Source: PUMD01 sp964599275
GTDB taxonomy: Bacteria > Bacillota > Sulfobacillia > SLMV01
Direction: 5' to 3'
NCBI GenBank assembly: GCA_964599275.1
Contig: CAZRFK010000020.1
Location: forward strand, 1-27,429
Length of the DNA: 27,429 nucleotides
Shown here: positions 1 to 8,261 of the stretch, one piece after another
How the letters are laid out: each line of letters begins with the position of its first letter
Numbering within the stretch: position 1 is the first letter of the stretch
Notes under the pieces: generated by a model
Seen by the model: the letters and a program-made list of their open reading frames with translations, nothing else
What the model was told of the DNA's origin: nothing
Databases searched by the model: none
Position numbers and translations under genes: made by a program

Positions 1-729
1 AGAAAAGTTGGTTTCGGGCCAACCCAGATATGCGAGTGTCTCGTCAGCCAGGTTCAGGATCTGCTCTCTCATCAGTTCCGCTTCTCTGCTGACAGAGATT
101 CCATGCAAAGTAACGCGAGGAGCCAAAGTAGCAAGGGCTACCAACAGACCTGCAGCCGTGCCGCCTGAACCCGTGGCCATAACCACATGATCAATTTTGA
201 GTTTATGCTGGATCACCTGCTGGAGAAATTCGTAACCTGCATTTATATAGCCCACGCATCCGACGGGAACAGAACCACCGAGTGGAATTATGTAAGGGGT
301 ATAACCGTCCTCTTTCAGCTGTTCCGCGTACTTCTGCATAGCACATTCAGCGTCCTGTTCCCCTATGAACTGAATCTGGGCTCCCAGCAGCTCATCCAGC
401 AGTAAATTCCCCTGACGTGCTCCGGGATCTTCCCCAGTTAAAAATAAAACGGACTTCAGCCCGCTGGCTGCAGCAGCAGCAGCTGTCATGCGAGCATGGT
501 TCGATTGCAATCCGCCAGTAGTCAACAAGACATCGGCGTTTTGAGACTTGGCTTCTCCCACCAGATACTCCAGTTTCCTTGCTTTATTACCTCCAGTTGC
601 CAAACCAGTTTCATCATCTCTTTTTATCCACACGTCAATTTTGCCGACAGCTTCAGAAAAGTTGGGCATAAAAGATAGAGGCGTTGGAAGGTGTGCTACG
701 TTTTCGCGCGGAAGATCAGCAATATTCAT
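1..729 (-). CDS. D-cysteine desulfhydrase / ACC deaminase family PLP enzyme, 3' end cut off by the window
   Basis: This fold-type II pyridoxal-phosphate enzyme belongs to the D-cysteine desulfhydrase / 1-aminocyclopropane-1-carboxylate deaminase family. The reading frame is open from ATG at 727-729 to the left edge, giving 243 residues of a protein that is usually about 330. The N-terminal LPTPL segment, the WIKRDD motif and GGNKARKLEYL (residues 46-56, with K49 the expected PLP lysine) are typical. TTGGLQSNHAR follows, and near residue 190 an ATGSGGTAAG phosphate-binding loop. A purine-rich GAGAGGGG lies just before the ATG. Family members break D-cysteine to pyruvate, sulfide and ammonia; substrate choice cannot be read from this fragment, so no symbol is given. 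It is the last visible gene after the ndoAI-ndoA pair, 42 bp downstream, so it may be cotranscribed. Family assignment is firm, exact substrate is inferred. Confidence 0.85.
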   Translation of the reverse strand, partial: MNIADLPRENVAHLPTPLSFMPNFSEAVGKIDVWIKRDDETGLATGGNKARKLEYLVGEAKSQNADVLLTTGGLQSNHARMTAAAAAASGLKSVLFLTGEDPGARQGNLLLDELLGAQIQFIGEQDAECAMQKYAEQLKEDGYTPYIIPLGGSVPVGCVGYINAGYEFLQQVIQHKLKIDHVVMATGSGGTAAGLLVALATLAPRVTLHGISVSREAELMREQILNLADETLAYLGWPETNFS

Positions 730-771
730 ATTTTGTCCCCTCTCCCATCAGTATGTATAATTTTGTCGAGG

Positions 772-1122
772 TTAGAAGTCTACAAGCCCCATGCTGATTT
801 CAAGCGAGCTGTCCACCTTTTCCATGGTTTCTTCCTCCAGATGGGCAATTTTCTCCCGCAGGCGACGTTTGTCTATCGTCCTAATTTGCTCGCAGAGGAC
901 CACGGAATCTCTATCCAGGCCGTGGTCCTCTTGTGTCACCTCAACATGAATAGGCAATTTTGACTTCGATATTCTCGAAGTAATTGCTGCAATAATGACT
1001 GTGGGACTGAACTTGTTTCCCACGTCATTCTGAATCACCAGCACGGGGCGAACTCCGCCCTGCTCCGAACCCACTACTGGGCTCAAATCAGCGAAGTAAA
1101 TATCCCCTCTAGTTATCTGCAA
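772..1122 (-). CDS. ndoA: NdoA/EndoA (MazF/PemK-type) endoribonuclease toxin
   Basis: This is a sequence-specific mRNA interferase, the toxin of a type II toxin-antitoxin pair. The 116-residue length is the normal length for the Bacillus EndoA family. The start MQITRGDIYFADLSPVVGSE is near-identical in style to EndoA. The residues known to be catalytic in the Bacillus enzyme, R25 (in GGVRPVLVIQN) and T48 (in AAIT), are both present. The QIRTIDKRRL segment and C-terminal helix are also kept, so the enzyme looks active. The gene overlaps the antitoxin gene by 14 bp, the usual coupling that makes antitoxin first. The order alr-antitoxin-toxin matches Bacillus alr-ndoAI-ndoA. The cleavage site (UACAU in Bacillus) cannot be proved from sequence. 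Confidence 0.96.
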   Translation of the reverse strand: MQITRGDIYFADLSPVVGSEQGGVRPVLVIQNDVGNKFSPTVIIAAITSRISKSKLPIHVEVTQEDHGLDRDSVVLCEQIRTIDKRRLREKIAHLEEETMEKVDSSLEISMGLVDF

Positions 1123-1399
1123 CGTCTCCTCCTCCTGTTAAATCTTCTAGTAGTATCTCGCCACCTTCGTTCTCCAGCTTGAACCACTGTTGAGCGATGC
1201 TCAGATTTAATGAAGCCATCTCTTCATAACCGGCTCGGAGCGAATCCCGCATGCATTCCCTCTTTCTAGCCTGTATATATGCTCGTACTGCCCTTTGTAT
1301 GAATTGATCTTTACTTACATTGTCTGCGCAGGCAAATCTGTCTATCTGGTTCAACAACTGTTCGGGGATCTCGAGGGTGATTTCTTGATGTTTGTACAT
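1109..1399 (-). CDS. ndoAI: NdoAI/EndoAI-type ribbon-helix-helix antitoxin
   Basis: This is the likely antitoxin of the adjacent EndoA toxin and probably also autorepresses the pair. The N-terminal half (ITLEIPEQLLNQIDRFA, then SKDQFIQRAVRAYI) has the strand-helix-helix pattern of CopG/MetJ-type ribbon-helix-helix proteins. The acidic C-terminal tail (ENEGGEILLEDL) is the kind of segment that wraps the toxin in this family. I start it at ATG 1397-1399 because GGAGAAGG sits 8 nt upstream. A GTG nine bases further up (1406-1408) touches that same Shine-Dalgarno and would add three residues. The gene starts about 46 bp after the alr stop codon and its end overlaps the toxin start. RHH antitoxins diverge strongly in sequence, so the call rests on fold pattern plus context. 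Confidence 0.88.
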   Translation of the reverse strand: MYKHQEITLEIPEQLLNQIDRFACADNVSKDQFIQRAVRAYIQARKRECMRDSLRAGYEEMASLNLSIAQQWFKLENEGGEILLEDLTGGGDVADN

Positions 1400-1445
1400 G
1401 AATTTCACCTTCTCCGCAGGGAAACCGAAACATTATCGCCGGTAG

Positions 1446-2636
1446 TCAGATGTGTAATACATCACTCACTGTCTGAATTTGTCCGTCCTTGAGAAACACT
1501 CTGGGTACCCGTTTACTGATTCCTGTGAATATCTCGTGAGCTATTGTATCTGAAAGCTCCGCCAGCTCATCAACAGTTATCTCCTCACGACCATCAGTGC
1601 CTATTAATGTGGCCACGGTATTGGTATCGATGTGCCCAACCGAATCTGGCACAACCACCATGGTCTGATCCATACAGACCCGTCCAGCGATCTGACAACG
1701 ATGGCCTTCAATTAACACCTCGCCCTGGTTGGAAAGAACTCGGGGATATCCATCCGCATAACCCACAGGTAAAGTAGCAATAGTTGTCGGCCGGTCAGAA
1801 ACGAAAGTTCGACCATAACTTATGGATGAACCTGCAGGATATTCAGTAACCTGGGAAACTTGCGTCTTCCACCTGAGGAAAGGCCGGACAGAAACACTTC
1901 GGCTGACCTTTTCAGTGGGATATATACCATAAAGCATGATCCCAGGTCTGACCATATCGAAACTTACTCCTGGAAAATCCAAAATAGCAGCACTGTTGGC
2001 TGTATGTCGGATGGGAACGCTAATCCCCCTTGCTTTAAGGGCAGTAATGAAACTCCTGTATCTACGTATCTGTCTTTGCGTATACACTTGATCCTCGTCG
2101 GCTACCGAAAAATGGGTAAAAACACCCTCAAGTTTCAGACCCTCATACTCTAAAACAGAACAGACCGCATCCGCACCATCATCATCAGCTGAAAAACCCA
2201 GTCTACCCATCCCGGTATCAACCTTAATGTGTATACGTACCGATTGTCCAACTCGCTGTGCTGCTTCACTGAGGGCTCGAGCATTTTCTTGGTGGGGAAC
2301 AGTCAATGAGAGCTCTGCTTTTATGGCTTTTTCTGCTGTATTGTGGGGAGTCCAGCCCAGAACTAAAATAGGAGCAGTTATTCCCGCCTCTCTCAGGGCA
2401 AGACCTTCATCGACAAAAGCAACTGCCAGCCAATCAGCACCCGCCTGTAGGGCAGTCCGGGCAACCTGTACGGCACCATGCCCATAACCATCTGCCTTGA
2501 CTACCGCAGCAATTCTGCTGCTGCGACTGCCGTAAGCTTCCAGTTTCTTTTTGATTGCTTTGATATTTTGCGAACAACTATCCAGGTCAATTTCCACCCA
2601 GGTTGGCCTGAGTTCTGCTATTTTCTGATGGAGCAT
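1446..2636 (-). CDS. alr: Alanine racemase
   Basis: This PLP-dependent enzyme converts L-alanine to D-alanine for peptidoglycan. The translated 396 residues match the usual 370-390. An N-terminal TIM barrel opens with RPTWVEIDLDS and carries the PLP lysine K47 in AAVVKADGYGHG. The barrel continues with HIKVDTGMGRLGF and HTANSAAIL. The C-terminal beta domain has the SISYGRTF segment with the second catalytic tyrosine, then LPVGYADGYPR and GRVCMDQTMV. I chose ATG 2634-2636 because GAGGTGAG lies 4 nt upstream; a TTG 33 bases upstream would add eleven residues with no family match. It sits 38 bp after nnr and before the NdoAI/NdoA genes, as in Bacillus. Confidence 0.98.
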   Translation of the reverse strand: MLHQKIAELRPTWVEIDLDSCSQNIKAIKKKLEAYGSRSSRIAAVVKADGYGHGAVQVARTALQAGADWLAVAFVDEGLALREAGITAPILVLGWTPHNTAEKAIKAELSLTVPHQENARALSEAAQRVGQSVRIHIKVDTGMGRLGFSADDDGADAVCSVLEYEGLKLEGVFTHFSVADEDQVYTQRQIRRYRSFITALKARGISVPIRHTANSAAILDFPGVSFDMVRPGIMLYGIYPTEKVSRSVSVRPFLRWKTQVSQVTEYPAGSSISYGRTFVSDRPTTIATLPVGYADGYPRVLSNQGEVLIEGHRCQIAGRVCMDQTMVVVPDSVGHIDTNTVATLIGTDGREEITVDELAELSDTIAHEIFTGISKRVPRVFLKDGQIQTVSDVLHI

Positions 2637-2674
2637 TTTCTCACCTCGATTTACATCCTTGAAAAGCAAATATA

Positions 2675-4303
2675 CTAATCCACAATGTTTCGATAGGCGT
2701 CCGAAATTGCCGGCAGAATATCTTCGGGTATCAAGCTGCGAACAGAAATGTCCTCTCTGGCCATATCAGCAGCCAAACCATGCAGGTAACATCCAGCAGG
2801 CGCTGCTGTTTGTGGAGAAACTCGCTGCGCCAAAAGTGTACTGATAATTCCCGTCAATACATCACCTGAACCTCCAGCAGCCAACCCCACATTACCACTG
2901 GAGTTGATAGCTAGGCAACCACAGGGAGAAGCAGTGATACTGGGAGCTCCCTTGAGCACCACAACACAGCCCGAATCCCGTGCTGCCCGCAGCGCAGCCC
3001 CCTTACGATCGGAAATCACATCACTTACAGAACAACTCAGAAGACGGGCCATCTCACCAGGATGCGGGGTTAAAATGCCCCTACCACCTACCTGCTTGAC
3101 CATGTCCAGATTTTGAGCGACAGCATTCAACCCATCTGCATCAACAACCAATGGTGGGAAATCATACTTGTCCCACATTGAAAGCAGCCGCTCGATCAGC
3201 TGCTGTGCTGCACCGGAGCGCCCCAGACCGGGACCGAGGGCCACAGCATCAGCCCGTTGAATTCTCGGCTTCAACTGATCCGCTGCCGCACATACATCTT
3301 TTACGTCCTGCAGGGGAAATCCGGCTGTCATGGCAGATGTCAACTTCGTCTGCAGTACCTGATGCAACGAACTGGGAGATGCACAGGTGACCATCCCCGC
3401 CCCTGCCCGCTGTGCTCCCTTGGCAGCAAGCACGGCAGCTCCGGAGAGTCCTGGTGAACCGGCTATCACCAGAACATGGCCAAAAGTACCTTTATGGCCA
3501 GTTTTTGGCCTTGACGGTAGTCGCTGTTTAATCCAATCCTTTTGAATCCAAATAAGAGGACCAAACTTATCTGAACAGTTCGAATTTTGAGTGGTTGCTG
3601 CTTTATGAATAACATAATCAGGTATGCCAATGTCGGCTACCGTCACTCTTCCCGCCCATTTACAACCGGGCTCCAACAAGAGTCCGGGCTTCGGGGCAGC
3701 AAAGGTGACAGTTTGCTGTGCATCTACAGCTACATCTTTTACCAGACCGGTATCAGCACTAACTCCTGTAGGGATGTCAACTGAAATCGTTGGTGCGCAA
3801 TCTTCATTAATCAAACTGACCAGTTCAGGATAGGGTTTGCGGAGAGTTCCCTGGACACCAGTACCGAGCAAGGCATCAATGATAAGATTACTCTGTTCCA
3901 TAAGGTTCCTCAACTGTGAATCTGCAATCTTCCCCACAGCATTACAGATGCATTCAATATTAATGTTCAAACTTTCACATATTTTTGCATTCACCGCAGC
4001 ATCTGCACTGTATTCGTCAACACGCTGAACAGCAGCCACAGTAATATCAAAACCTTGAAAGTGGAGAAATCTGGCAGCGACAAATCCGTCGCCTCCATTA
4101 TTCCCCGGTCCAGTGAGAATTAACACACGGTCGCCAGTATCGAGCTGTTCACAAGCTTTTTGGGCAACGGCCCTGCCGGCAGATTCCATAAGCAGAATAC
4201 CTGGGATTTTGCATTCTTCAATGGCCATTTTATCAGCGCGACGCATAGCAGAGGACTTCAATACATATGACGTAGATTTCATGAAGGAATCTCCGACCAT
4301 CAT
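2675..4303 (-). CDS. nnr: Bifunctional NAD(P)H-hydrate epimerase / ADP-dependent NAD(P)H-hydrate dehydratase
   Basis: This enzyme repairs damaged NADH and NADPH hydrates. The N-terminal YjeF_N domain (about residues 15-235) epimerises R- and S-hydrates and shows GPGNNGGDGFVAARFL, DALLGTGVQG and VDIPTGVSADTG. The C-terminal ribokinase-like dehydratase domain (about 265-540) shows GTFGHVLVIAGSPGLSGAA, ALGPGLGR, LTPHPGEMARL and the NSSGNVGLAAGGSGDVLTGI nucleotide-binding signature. The 542-residue length fits fused family members. Two ATGs in tandem (4301-4303 and 4298-4300) follow a GGGGAGGG; a third in-frame ATG seven codons from the first has its own GGAG, so the exact N-terminus is open. It lies 18 bp after acpS and before alr, the same order as acpS-ydcC-alr regions in Bacillota, although there the middle gene differs. 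Confidence 0.95.
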   Translation of the reverse strand: MMVGDSFMKSTSYVLKSSAMRRADKMAIEECKIPGILLMESAGRAVAQKACEQLDTGDRVLILTGPGNNGGDGFVAARFLHFQGFDITVAAVQRVDEYSADAAVNAKICESLNINIECICNAVGKIADSQLRNLMEQSNLIIDALLGTGVQGTLRKPYPELVSLINEDCAPTISVDIPTGVSADTGLVKDVAVDAQQTVTFAAPKPGLLLEPGCKWAGRVTVADIGIPDYVIHKAATTQNSNCSDKFGPLIWIQKDWIKQRLPSRPKTGHKGTFGHVLVIAGSPGLSGAAVLAAKGAQRAGAGMVTCASPSSLHQVLQTKLTSAMTAGFPLQDVKDVCAAADQLKPRIQRADAVALGPGLGRSGAAQQLIERLLSMWDKYDFPPLVVDADGLNAVAQNLDMVKQVGGRGILTPHPGEMARLLSCSVSDVISDRKGAALRAARDSGCVVVLKGAPSITASPCGCLAINSSGNVGLAAGGSGDVLTGIISTLLAQRVSPQTAAPAGCYLHGLAADMAREDISVRSLIPEDILPAISDAYRNIVD

Positions 4304-4321
4304 TAATCCCTCCCCAGAATT

Positions 4322-4708
4322 TTACGCACTCAACAGCAAAACAGTGGCCCCCGCAACGTCTTCTGAATGGCTCAGGCTTACCAGTACTCGTTCAACCCCA
4401 ATCTTTTCCGCTCTTTTCTGGGCGGAACCATGCAGTTGGATCTGCGGTGGTCCGTGCCCGGAAGCAATAACTTCGACATCCTTCATTGAAATACCTGTCA
4501 GTTCGGTGCCAACAGCTTTCAAAAATGCTTCCTTGGCAGCCCAGCGGGCAGCCAGCCTCTGGTATTTGTTCTTTCCCCTCAAAGAGTAACTTATCTCTTC
4601 TTCAGTGTAAACGCGCCGGAGAAATGATTCTCCCCGGCGCGAAAGAACAGCTTGAATTCGGGATGGTTGTATCAGATCCATACCCATTCCTACTATTTGC
4701 TCACTCAT
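4322..4708 (-). CDS. acpS: Holo-[acyl-carrier-protein] synthase
   Basis: AcpS transfers 4'-phosphopantetheine from CoA to apo-acyl carrier protein and so activates fatty acid synthesis. The protein is 128 residues, the normal size of the AcpS type of phosphopantetheinyl transferase. The metal-binding aspartate D11 is in VGMGMDLI, and the glutamate E60 is in RWAAKEAFLKA. FLRRVYTEEE and the C-terminal VLVSLSHSEDVAGA are also diagnostic. The start ATG at 4706-4708 follows a GAGGTTG-like site that lies just past the glmS stop codon, only 9 bp away, so translation is probably coupled to glmS. It is followed within 18 bp by nnr. Nothing appears damaged. Confidence 0.97.
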   Translation of the reverse strand: MSEQIVGMGMDLIQPSRIQAVLSRRGESFLRRVYTEEEISYSLRGKNKYQRLAARWAAKEAFLKAVGTELTGISMKDVEVIASGHGPPQIQLHGSAQKRAEKIGVERVLVSLSHSEDVAGATVLLLSA

Positions 4709-4717
4709 GAAACAACC

Positions 4718-6577
4718 TCACTCTACAGTAACGCTTTTAGCCAGATTACGTGGTTTGTCAACAGGGCAGTTTCTCAGTACTGCAGTTCGGTAAGCCAGTA
4801 CCTGCAGAGCTGTTCCCACAAATAACGGTGCAAGCATGGGATTAGTTTTCGGAACAGCGATAACCTTCTGAGCATTCTCTGCTATTTCACCGTCTGGTTC
4901 ATCAGTGACAGCTGCCACCCATGCTCCTCTTGCCCGAACCTGTTTCACATTAGAAGCCATTTTCTCCCTAAGATGGGGCTGTGTGGACACCGCCACCACC
5001 GGAACCCCTTCTTCCACCAGGGCCAGGGTACCATGTTTTAGTTCTCCAGCAGGATAAGCCTCGGCGTGGATGTAAGATATCTCTTTCAGCTTCAGCTGCC
5101 CTTCCAATGAAGAAGCATAGTCCAGTCCACGGCCTATAAAGAATGCATCCTCCCAATCAGCCATATATTCTGCAACTTCATCAATGGCATCTGTATCACC
5201 CAGAAGACTTTCTTCCTTTGCTGCGAGATAAGGCATTGACTCAAGTAATTCCCCGCAGCTGCTGCCGTCACTATCAAACCCTTTTTCACTCAAATAACAA
5301 GCCAGTAAATTGAGAATCAGAAGTTGAGTGGTGTAGGTCTTGGTGGATGCTACAGAAATTTCCGGACCAGCTTGAGTATAAATGACGTTGCCAGCTTCTC
5401 GGGCCATGGAAGATCCAACCACATTGGTTATGCAGACGGTGGGACAGTCATTTTCCAAAGCCAGCTCCAGGCTTGCCAAAGTATCGGCAGTTTCACCGGA
5501 CTGGCTGATAAACACTACCAGCGTATCTTCGTCCAACAACGGAGCGCGGTACCGGAACTCAGAACCTATTTCTGCAGTTGTGGGTACCTGCAGAAGCTTC
5601 TCCCATACAGGTGCGGCTGCCATCCCGGCGTGATAAGAAGTTCCGCAGCCCACGAAATATATATGACTGATATCACTTAATTCTTCAGCAGTAAGGGAAA
5701 CCCCCTCCAATTCAATATCATTAGAGCTTCCAGAGAACCGTCCGCTAAGTGCTGCCTCCCAAGCCCCTGGCTGAGCCTCTATCTCCTTGAGCATAAAATG
5801 AGGATATCCGCCTCGTTTGGCCTCCTGTGGATCCCAGGGGATTTCGGAAATCTCCCGGTGGATTTCCTTTCCATCGGGACGAAAAACCTTAATTTCATCG
5901 GAAGTGAGTCTGACGATGTCTTCATTTTCCAAAATTATGATCTTACGGGTGTATGGCAGCAGGGCCGGTACGTCTGAGGCCAGGAAGTTCTCTCCTTCAC
6001 CGATACCTACTATTAGAGGACTGCCTTTACGTACAGCCACCACTTCATCAGCAGCTGCACTGTCCCCTTCGCTGCGAATAGCTGCAATGGCGTAGGCGCC
6101 CCGCAAATGTTCACAGCAGTTTATAACCGCAGGTAAAAGTTCCATATCCTCGGAAAGATAATATTCAATGAGGTGAGAAATTACTTCAGTATCTGTTTCA
6201 GAGGTGAACTCATGTCCTTTATCGGAAAGCCGACTGCGCAATTCGCTATGGTTTTCTATGATACCATTGTGAACGACGGCAACATTGTCCCGACAATCAG
6301 TATGAGGGTGGGCGTTGCTGTCATTAGGTTCACCGTGAGTTGCCCATCTGGTGTGACCAATTCCAAGATTGATTCCATTTAACTGAAAATCGCCGAGAAG
6401 TTCCCCCAAGCCTTCATCAATCTTACCAGCCTTTTTAAGGACTATCAGTTCGTCAGTCCCATTACCGCTCAGTGCCAATCCTGCGGAATCATATCCCCTG
6501 TATTCGAGTTTTCGCAAACCAGACATCAATATTTCACAAGCATCACTATCGCCTACGTAACCAACCAATCCACACAT
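4718..6577 (-). CDS. glmS: Glutamine--fructose-6-phosphate aminotransferase (isomerizing)
   Basis: GlmS makes glucosamine-6-phosphate from fructose-6-phosphate and glutamine, the entry to UDP-GlcNAc. The start is fixed by chemistry: MCGLVGYVG at 6575-6577 leaves Cys2 as the N-terminal nucleophile after Met removal, with GGGAGGAAAG upstream. The upstream in-frame extension of nine codons is rejected for that reason. The glutaminase domain (about 1-240) has HTRWATHGEPNDSNAHPH and VVHNGIIENH. Two SIS domains follow: FVGCGTSYHA, SQSGETADTLASL and SVASTKTYTTQ in the first, EAYPAGELKHGTLAL in the second, and the C-terminal PRNLAKSVTVE needed for the sugar site. Length is 619 residues, close to the family norm. 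The leader holds a glmS ribozyme, so the mRNA should be cleaved when GlcN6P is plentiful. Confidence 0.98.
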   Translation of the reverse strand: MCGLVGYVGDSDACEILMSGLRKLEYRGYDSAGLALSGNGTDELIVLKKAGKIDEGLGELLGDFQLNGINLGIGHTRWATHGEPNDSNAHPHTDCRDNVAVVHNGIIENHSELRSRLSDKGHEFTSETDTEVISHLIEYYLSEDMELLPAVINCCEHLRGAYAIAAIRSEGDSAAADEVVAVRKGSPLIVGIGEGENFLASDVPALLPYTRKIIILENEDIVRLTSDEIKVFRPDGKEIHREISEIPWDPQEAKRGGYPHFMLKEIEAQPGAWEAALSGRFSGSSNDIELEGVSLTAEELSDISHIYFVGCGTSYHAGMAAAPVWEKLLQVPTTAEIGSEFRYRAPLLDEDTLVVFISQSGETADTLASLELALENDCPTVCITNVVGSSMAREAGNVIYTQAGPEISVASTKTYTTQLLILNLLACYLSEKGFDSDGSSCGELLESMPYLAAKEESLLGDTDAIDEVAEYMADWEDAFFIGRGLDYASSLEGQLKLKEISYIHAEAYPAGELKHGTLALVEEGVPVVAVSTQPHLREKMASNVKQVRARGAWVAAVTDEPDGEIAENAQKVIAVPKTNPMLAPLFVGTALQVLAYRTAVLRNCPVDKPRNLAKSVTVE

Positions 6578-6650
6578 AATCCTTTCCTCCCTTCGGATTC
6601 GCAAACACTACAGCACATCACACCGAAGAGAAGACACAACACCCCATGCA

Positions 6651-6790
6651 GGTCACCTGAAATATTTTGTCCTGCCGGTTACCCGACAGTTTTGTTGTTT
6701 CAGTGACGACTGACCAGCCGTGGAGCATCCGCCGAAAATCGATAAACTCCACCCTCGTCCACCCTAAACCCGGGTGCAGGCGCTTTTATC
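6651..6790 (-). ncRNA. glmS ribozyme: glmS ribozyme (GlcN6P-activated self-cleaving RNA)
   Basis: The leader of glmS holds the conserved core of this catalytic riboswitch. Reading the minus strand, GCGCC begins at 6783, preceded by A at 6784, which is the expected cleavage point. The CACCC/GGGTG stem (6776-6772 with 6764-6760) is followed by GACGAGG, then a TGGAG/CTCCA stem (6751-6747 with 6725-6721) that encloses the hallmark TTTATCGA and TTCGGCGGAT boxes. CGGCTGG follows, then a long 3' hairpin with GTCAC pairing GTGAC near 6655 and an inner CTGTCGG-GTAA-CCGGCAG hairpin with a GNRA loop. The RNA ends about 75 nt before the glmS ATG. Family knowledge: GlcN6P acts as a coenzyme for cleavage and the cut mRNA is degraded. 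The 5' and 3' limits are approximate. Confidence 0.95.
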
Positions 6791-6871
6791 TAATTTAAAG
6801 AGGCGCAGGGTGTAAGTCTCCCCTCGTTATTTTACTTCCTCACACTTGTGATCCTGTATCTCCCCCCCCAT

Positions 6872-8242
6872 TCAGGCCATCAGTCTTTGGTGTATAACTT
6901 CGGCAAGTTCATCCGCCAGTTCTTCCAGGAGGTCGAAGTCTGGACCTTCCACTATGACCCGAATTACCGGCTCAGTACCCGAAGGCCTTACTACCAAACG
7001 TCCGTGCGGCTTCAGGCGATGATTGGCCTGTGCAATAGCATCCTCAATAACTTCGTCCTCTGCAAATTTATCCTTGTGTTCAACCCTGACATTTCGCTTA
7101 ACCTGCGGGTACTTTTCCAATCCTTTCAGCCAAGAGTCCAGCGACTGTCCGCTTTTGATGAGAATATCACTGACCAACAAACCGGTCAATATACCATCAC
7201 CTGAAGTAGCATAATCGCCCAGGAGTATGTGTCCAGATGTTTCCCCTCCTAAACTAACATCCTCACGCTGCATGACAGCCATAATTTCCCTGTCTCCCAC
7301 AGAAGAATGGATGACTTCAATGCCCAACGGTTTTAAACTGGCATCCAATCCCCGATTATTGATAACTGTAGTTACAATTTTATTGGCCGGGAGGCGATCT
7401 TGTTCATATAGATGCCTGGCAATAATATACAAAAGGTCATCTCCGTCCAGCAGACGACCTCCTGGAGAGACAGCCAGGAGACGATCTGCATCACCATCAA
7501 AAGCCAGACCTATATCATGATCACTGCTGAGCATCCTTCCACGCAGCTGTTCGGGATGGGTTGAACCGCAGTTGACATTGATGTTCTTGCCATCTGGATC
7601 ATCGAACAGGACTTCAACAGAGGCCCCTACCTGCTGAAACGCCCACGGTCCCAGACGATAAGCAGCTCCATTTGCACAATCCAGAACGACATTTAAATCA
7701 CTCAGGGAATTTGGCGTCATATTCAGGGAAGTCATCAAGTACTGCAGATAGGAGGCCACAAAACTGCCCCCACTGAACTCTCTGCCTATATTCTCAGCAG
7801 CGCAGCCAGCAGATCCGCAGCCCGCATCTTTAAGCTGCTTCTCAATAGCCATCTCATCCTGAGAACTCAGTTTATGCCCATCAGCAGTAAACAATTTAAT
7901 TCCGTTGTACTCCGCAGGGTTGTGTGAGGCTGAAATAACCACCCCACCAACAGCACAGCTACATTCAATAGCCGCACGGGCTACTGCAGGGGTCGGAACT
8001 ATTCCCAGCACAACTGCATCAATCCCAATTGAAGTAAGGCCAGCAACTACAGCCGATCTGAGCATATCTCCAGAGATGCGGGTATCGCAACCTATCATCA
8101 CCCGGGGTCGCTCATCCACCAGTTCGGATTCCTTTTTAAACCATCTCCCGGCACTACGACTCAAGCGATAAGCAAGCTCAGCAGTCAGCTCTTCATTGGC
8201 TATTCCACGTACTCCATCTGTTCCAAACAAGGAAAGCGTCAT
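6872..8242 (-). CDS. glmM: Phosphoglucosamine mutase
   Basis: GlmM converts glucosamine-6-phosphate to glucosamine-1-phosphate, the step after GlmS. The protein is 456 residues, close to the usual 445-450. LFGTDGVRG is at the N-terminus, the phosphoserine S106 lies in VVISASHNPAEYNGIK, the metal-binding loop is DGDADRLL, sugar specificity is in GGETSGHILL, and the phosphate-binding loop RPSGTEPVIRV is near the end. I chose ATG 8240-8242 because GGAGG lies 7 nt upstream; the longer reading with ten extra residues begins before the Shine-Dalgarno. It follows ybbR by 19 bp and leads to the glmS leader 76 bases before the ribozyme core. In several Bacillota GlmM binds and inhibits CdaA, which agrees with its position in this operon. 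Confidence 0.98.
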   Translation of the reverse strand: MTLSLFGTDGVRGIANEELTAELAYRLSRSAGRWFKKESELVDERPRVMIGCDTRISGDMLRSAVVAGLTSIGIDAVVLGIVPTPAVARAAIECSCAVGGVVISASHNPAEYNGIKLFTADGHKLSSQDEMAIEKQLKDAGCGSAGCAAENIGREFSGGSFVASYLQYLMTSLNMTPNSLSDLNVVLDCANGAAYRLGPWAFQQVGASVEVLFDDPDGKNINVNCGSTHPEQLRGRMLSSDHDIGLAFDGDADRLLAVSPGGRLLDGDDLLYIIARHLYEQDRLPANKIVTTVINNRGLDASLKPLGIEVIHSSVGDREIMAVMQREDVSLGGETSGHILLGDYATSGDGILTGLLVSDILIKSGQSLDSWLKGLEKYPQVKRNVRVEHKDKFAEDEVIEDAIAQANHRLKPHGRLVVRPSGTEPVIRVIVEGPDFDLLEELADELAEVIHQRLMA

Positions 8243-8261
8243 AATCATCCTCCAGCCAAAT

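Noticed and set aside
2667..2669. TTG start for alr, eleven residues longer
   Set aside because: ATG at 2634-2636 has GAGGTGAG close upstream, and family members begin near the conserved WVEID segment.
6578..6604. Nine-codon N-terminal extension of GlmS
   Set aside because: GlmS needs Cys directly after the initiator Met, and the extension would mask the catalytic Cys. The Shine-Dalgarno also lies inside it.
6861..6868. Eight-G tract (minus strand) after glmM as a phase-variable switch
   Set aside because: It lies a few bases past the glmM stop codon and before the ribozyme, so length changes would not alter any protein.
6791..6871. Promoter for glmS between glmM and the ribozyme
   Set aside because: TAAAAT and TAGATA-like boxes occur but none has an acceptable -35 partner at 16-18 bp.
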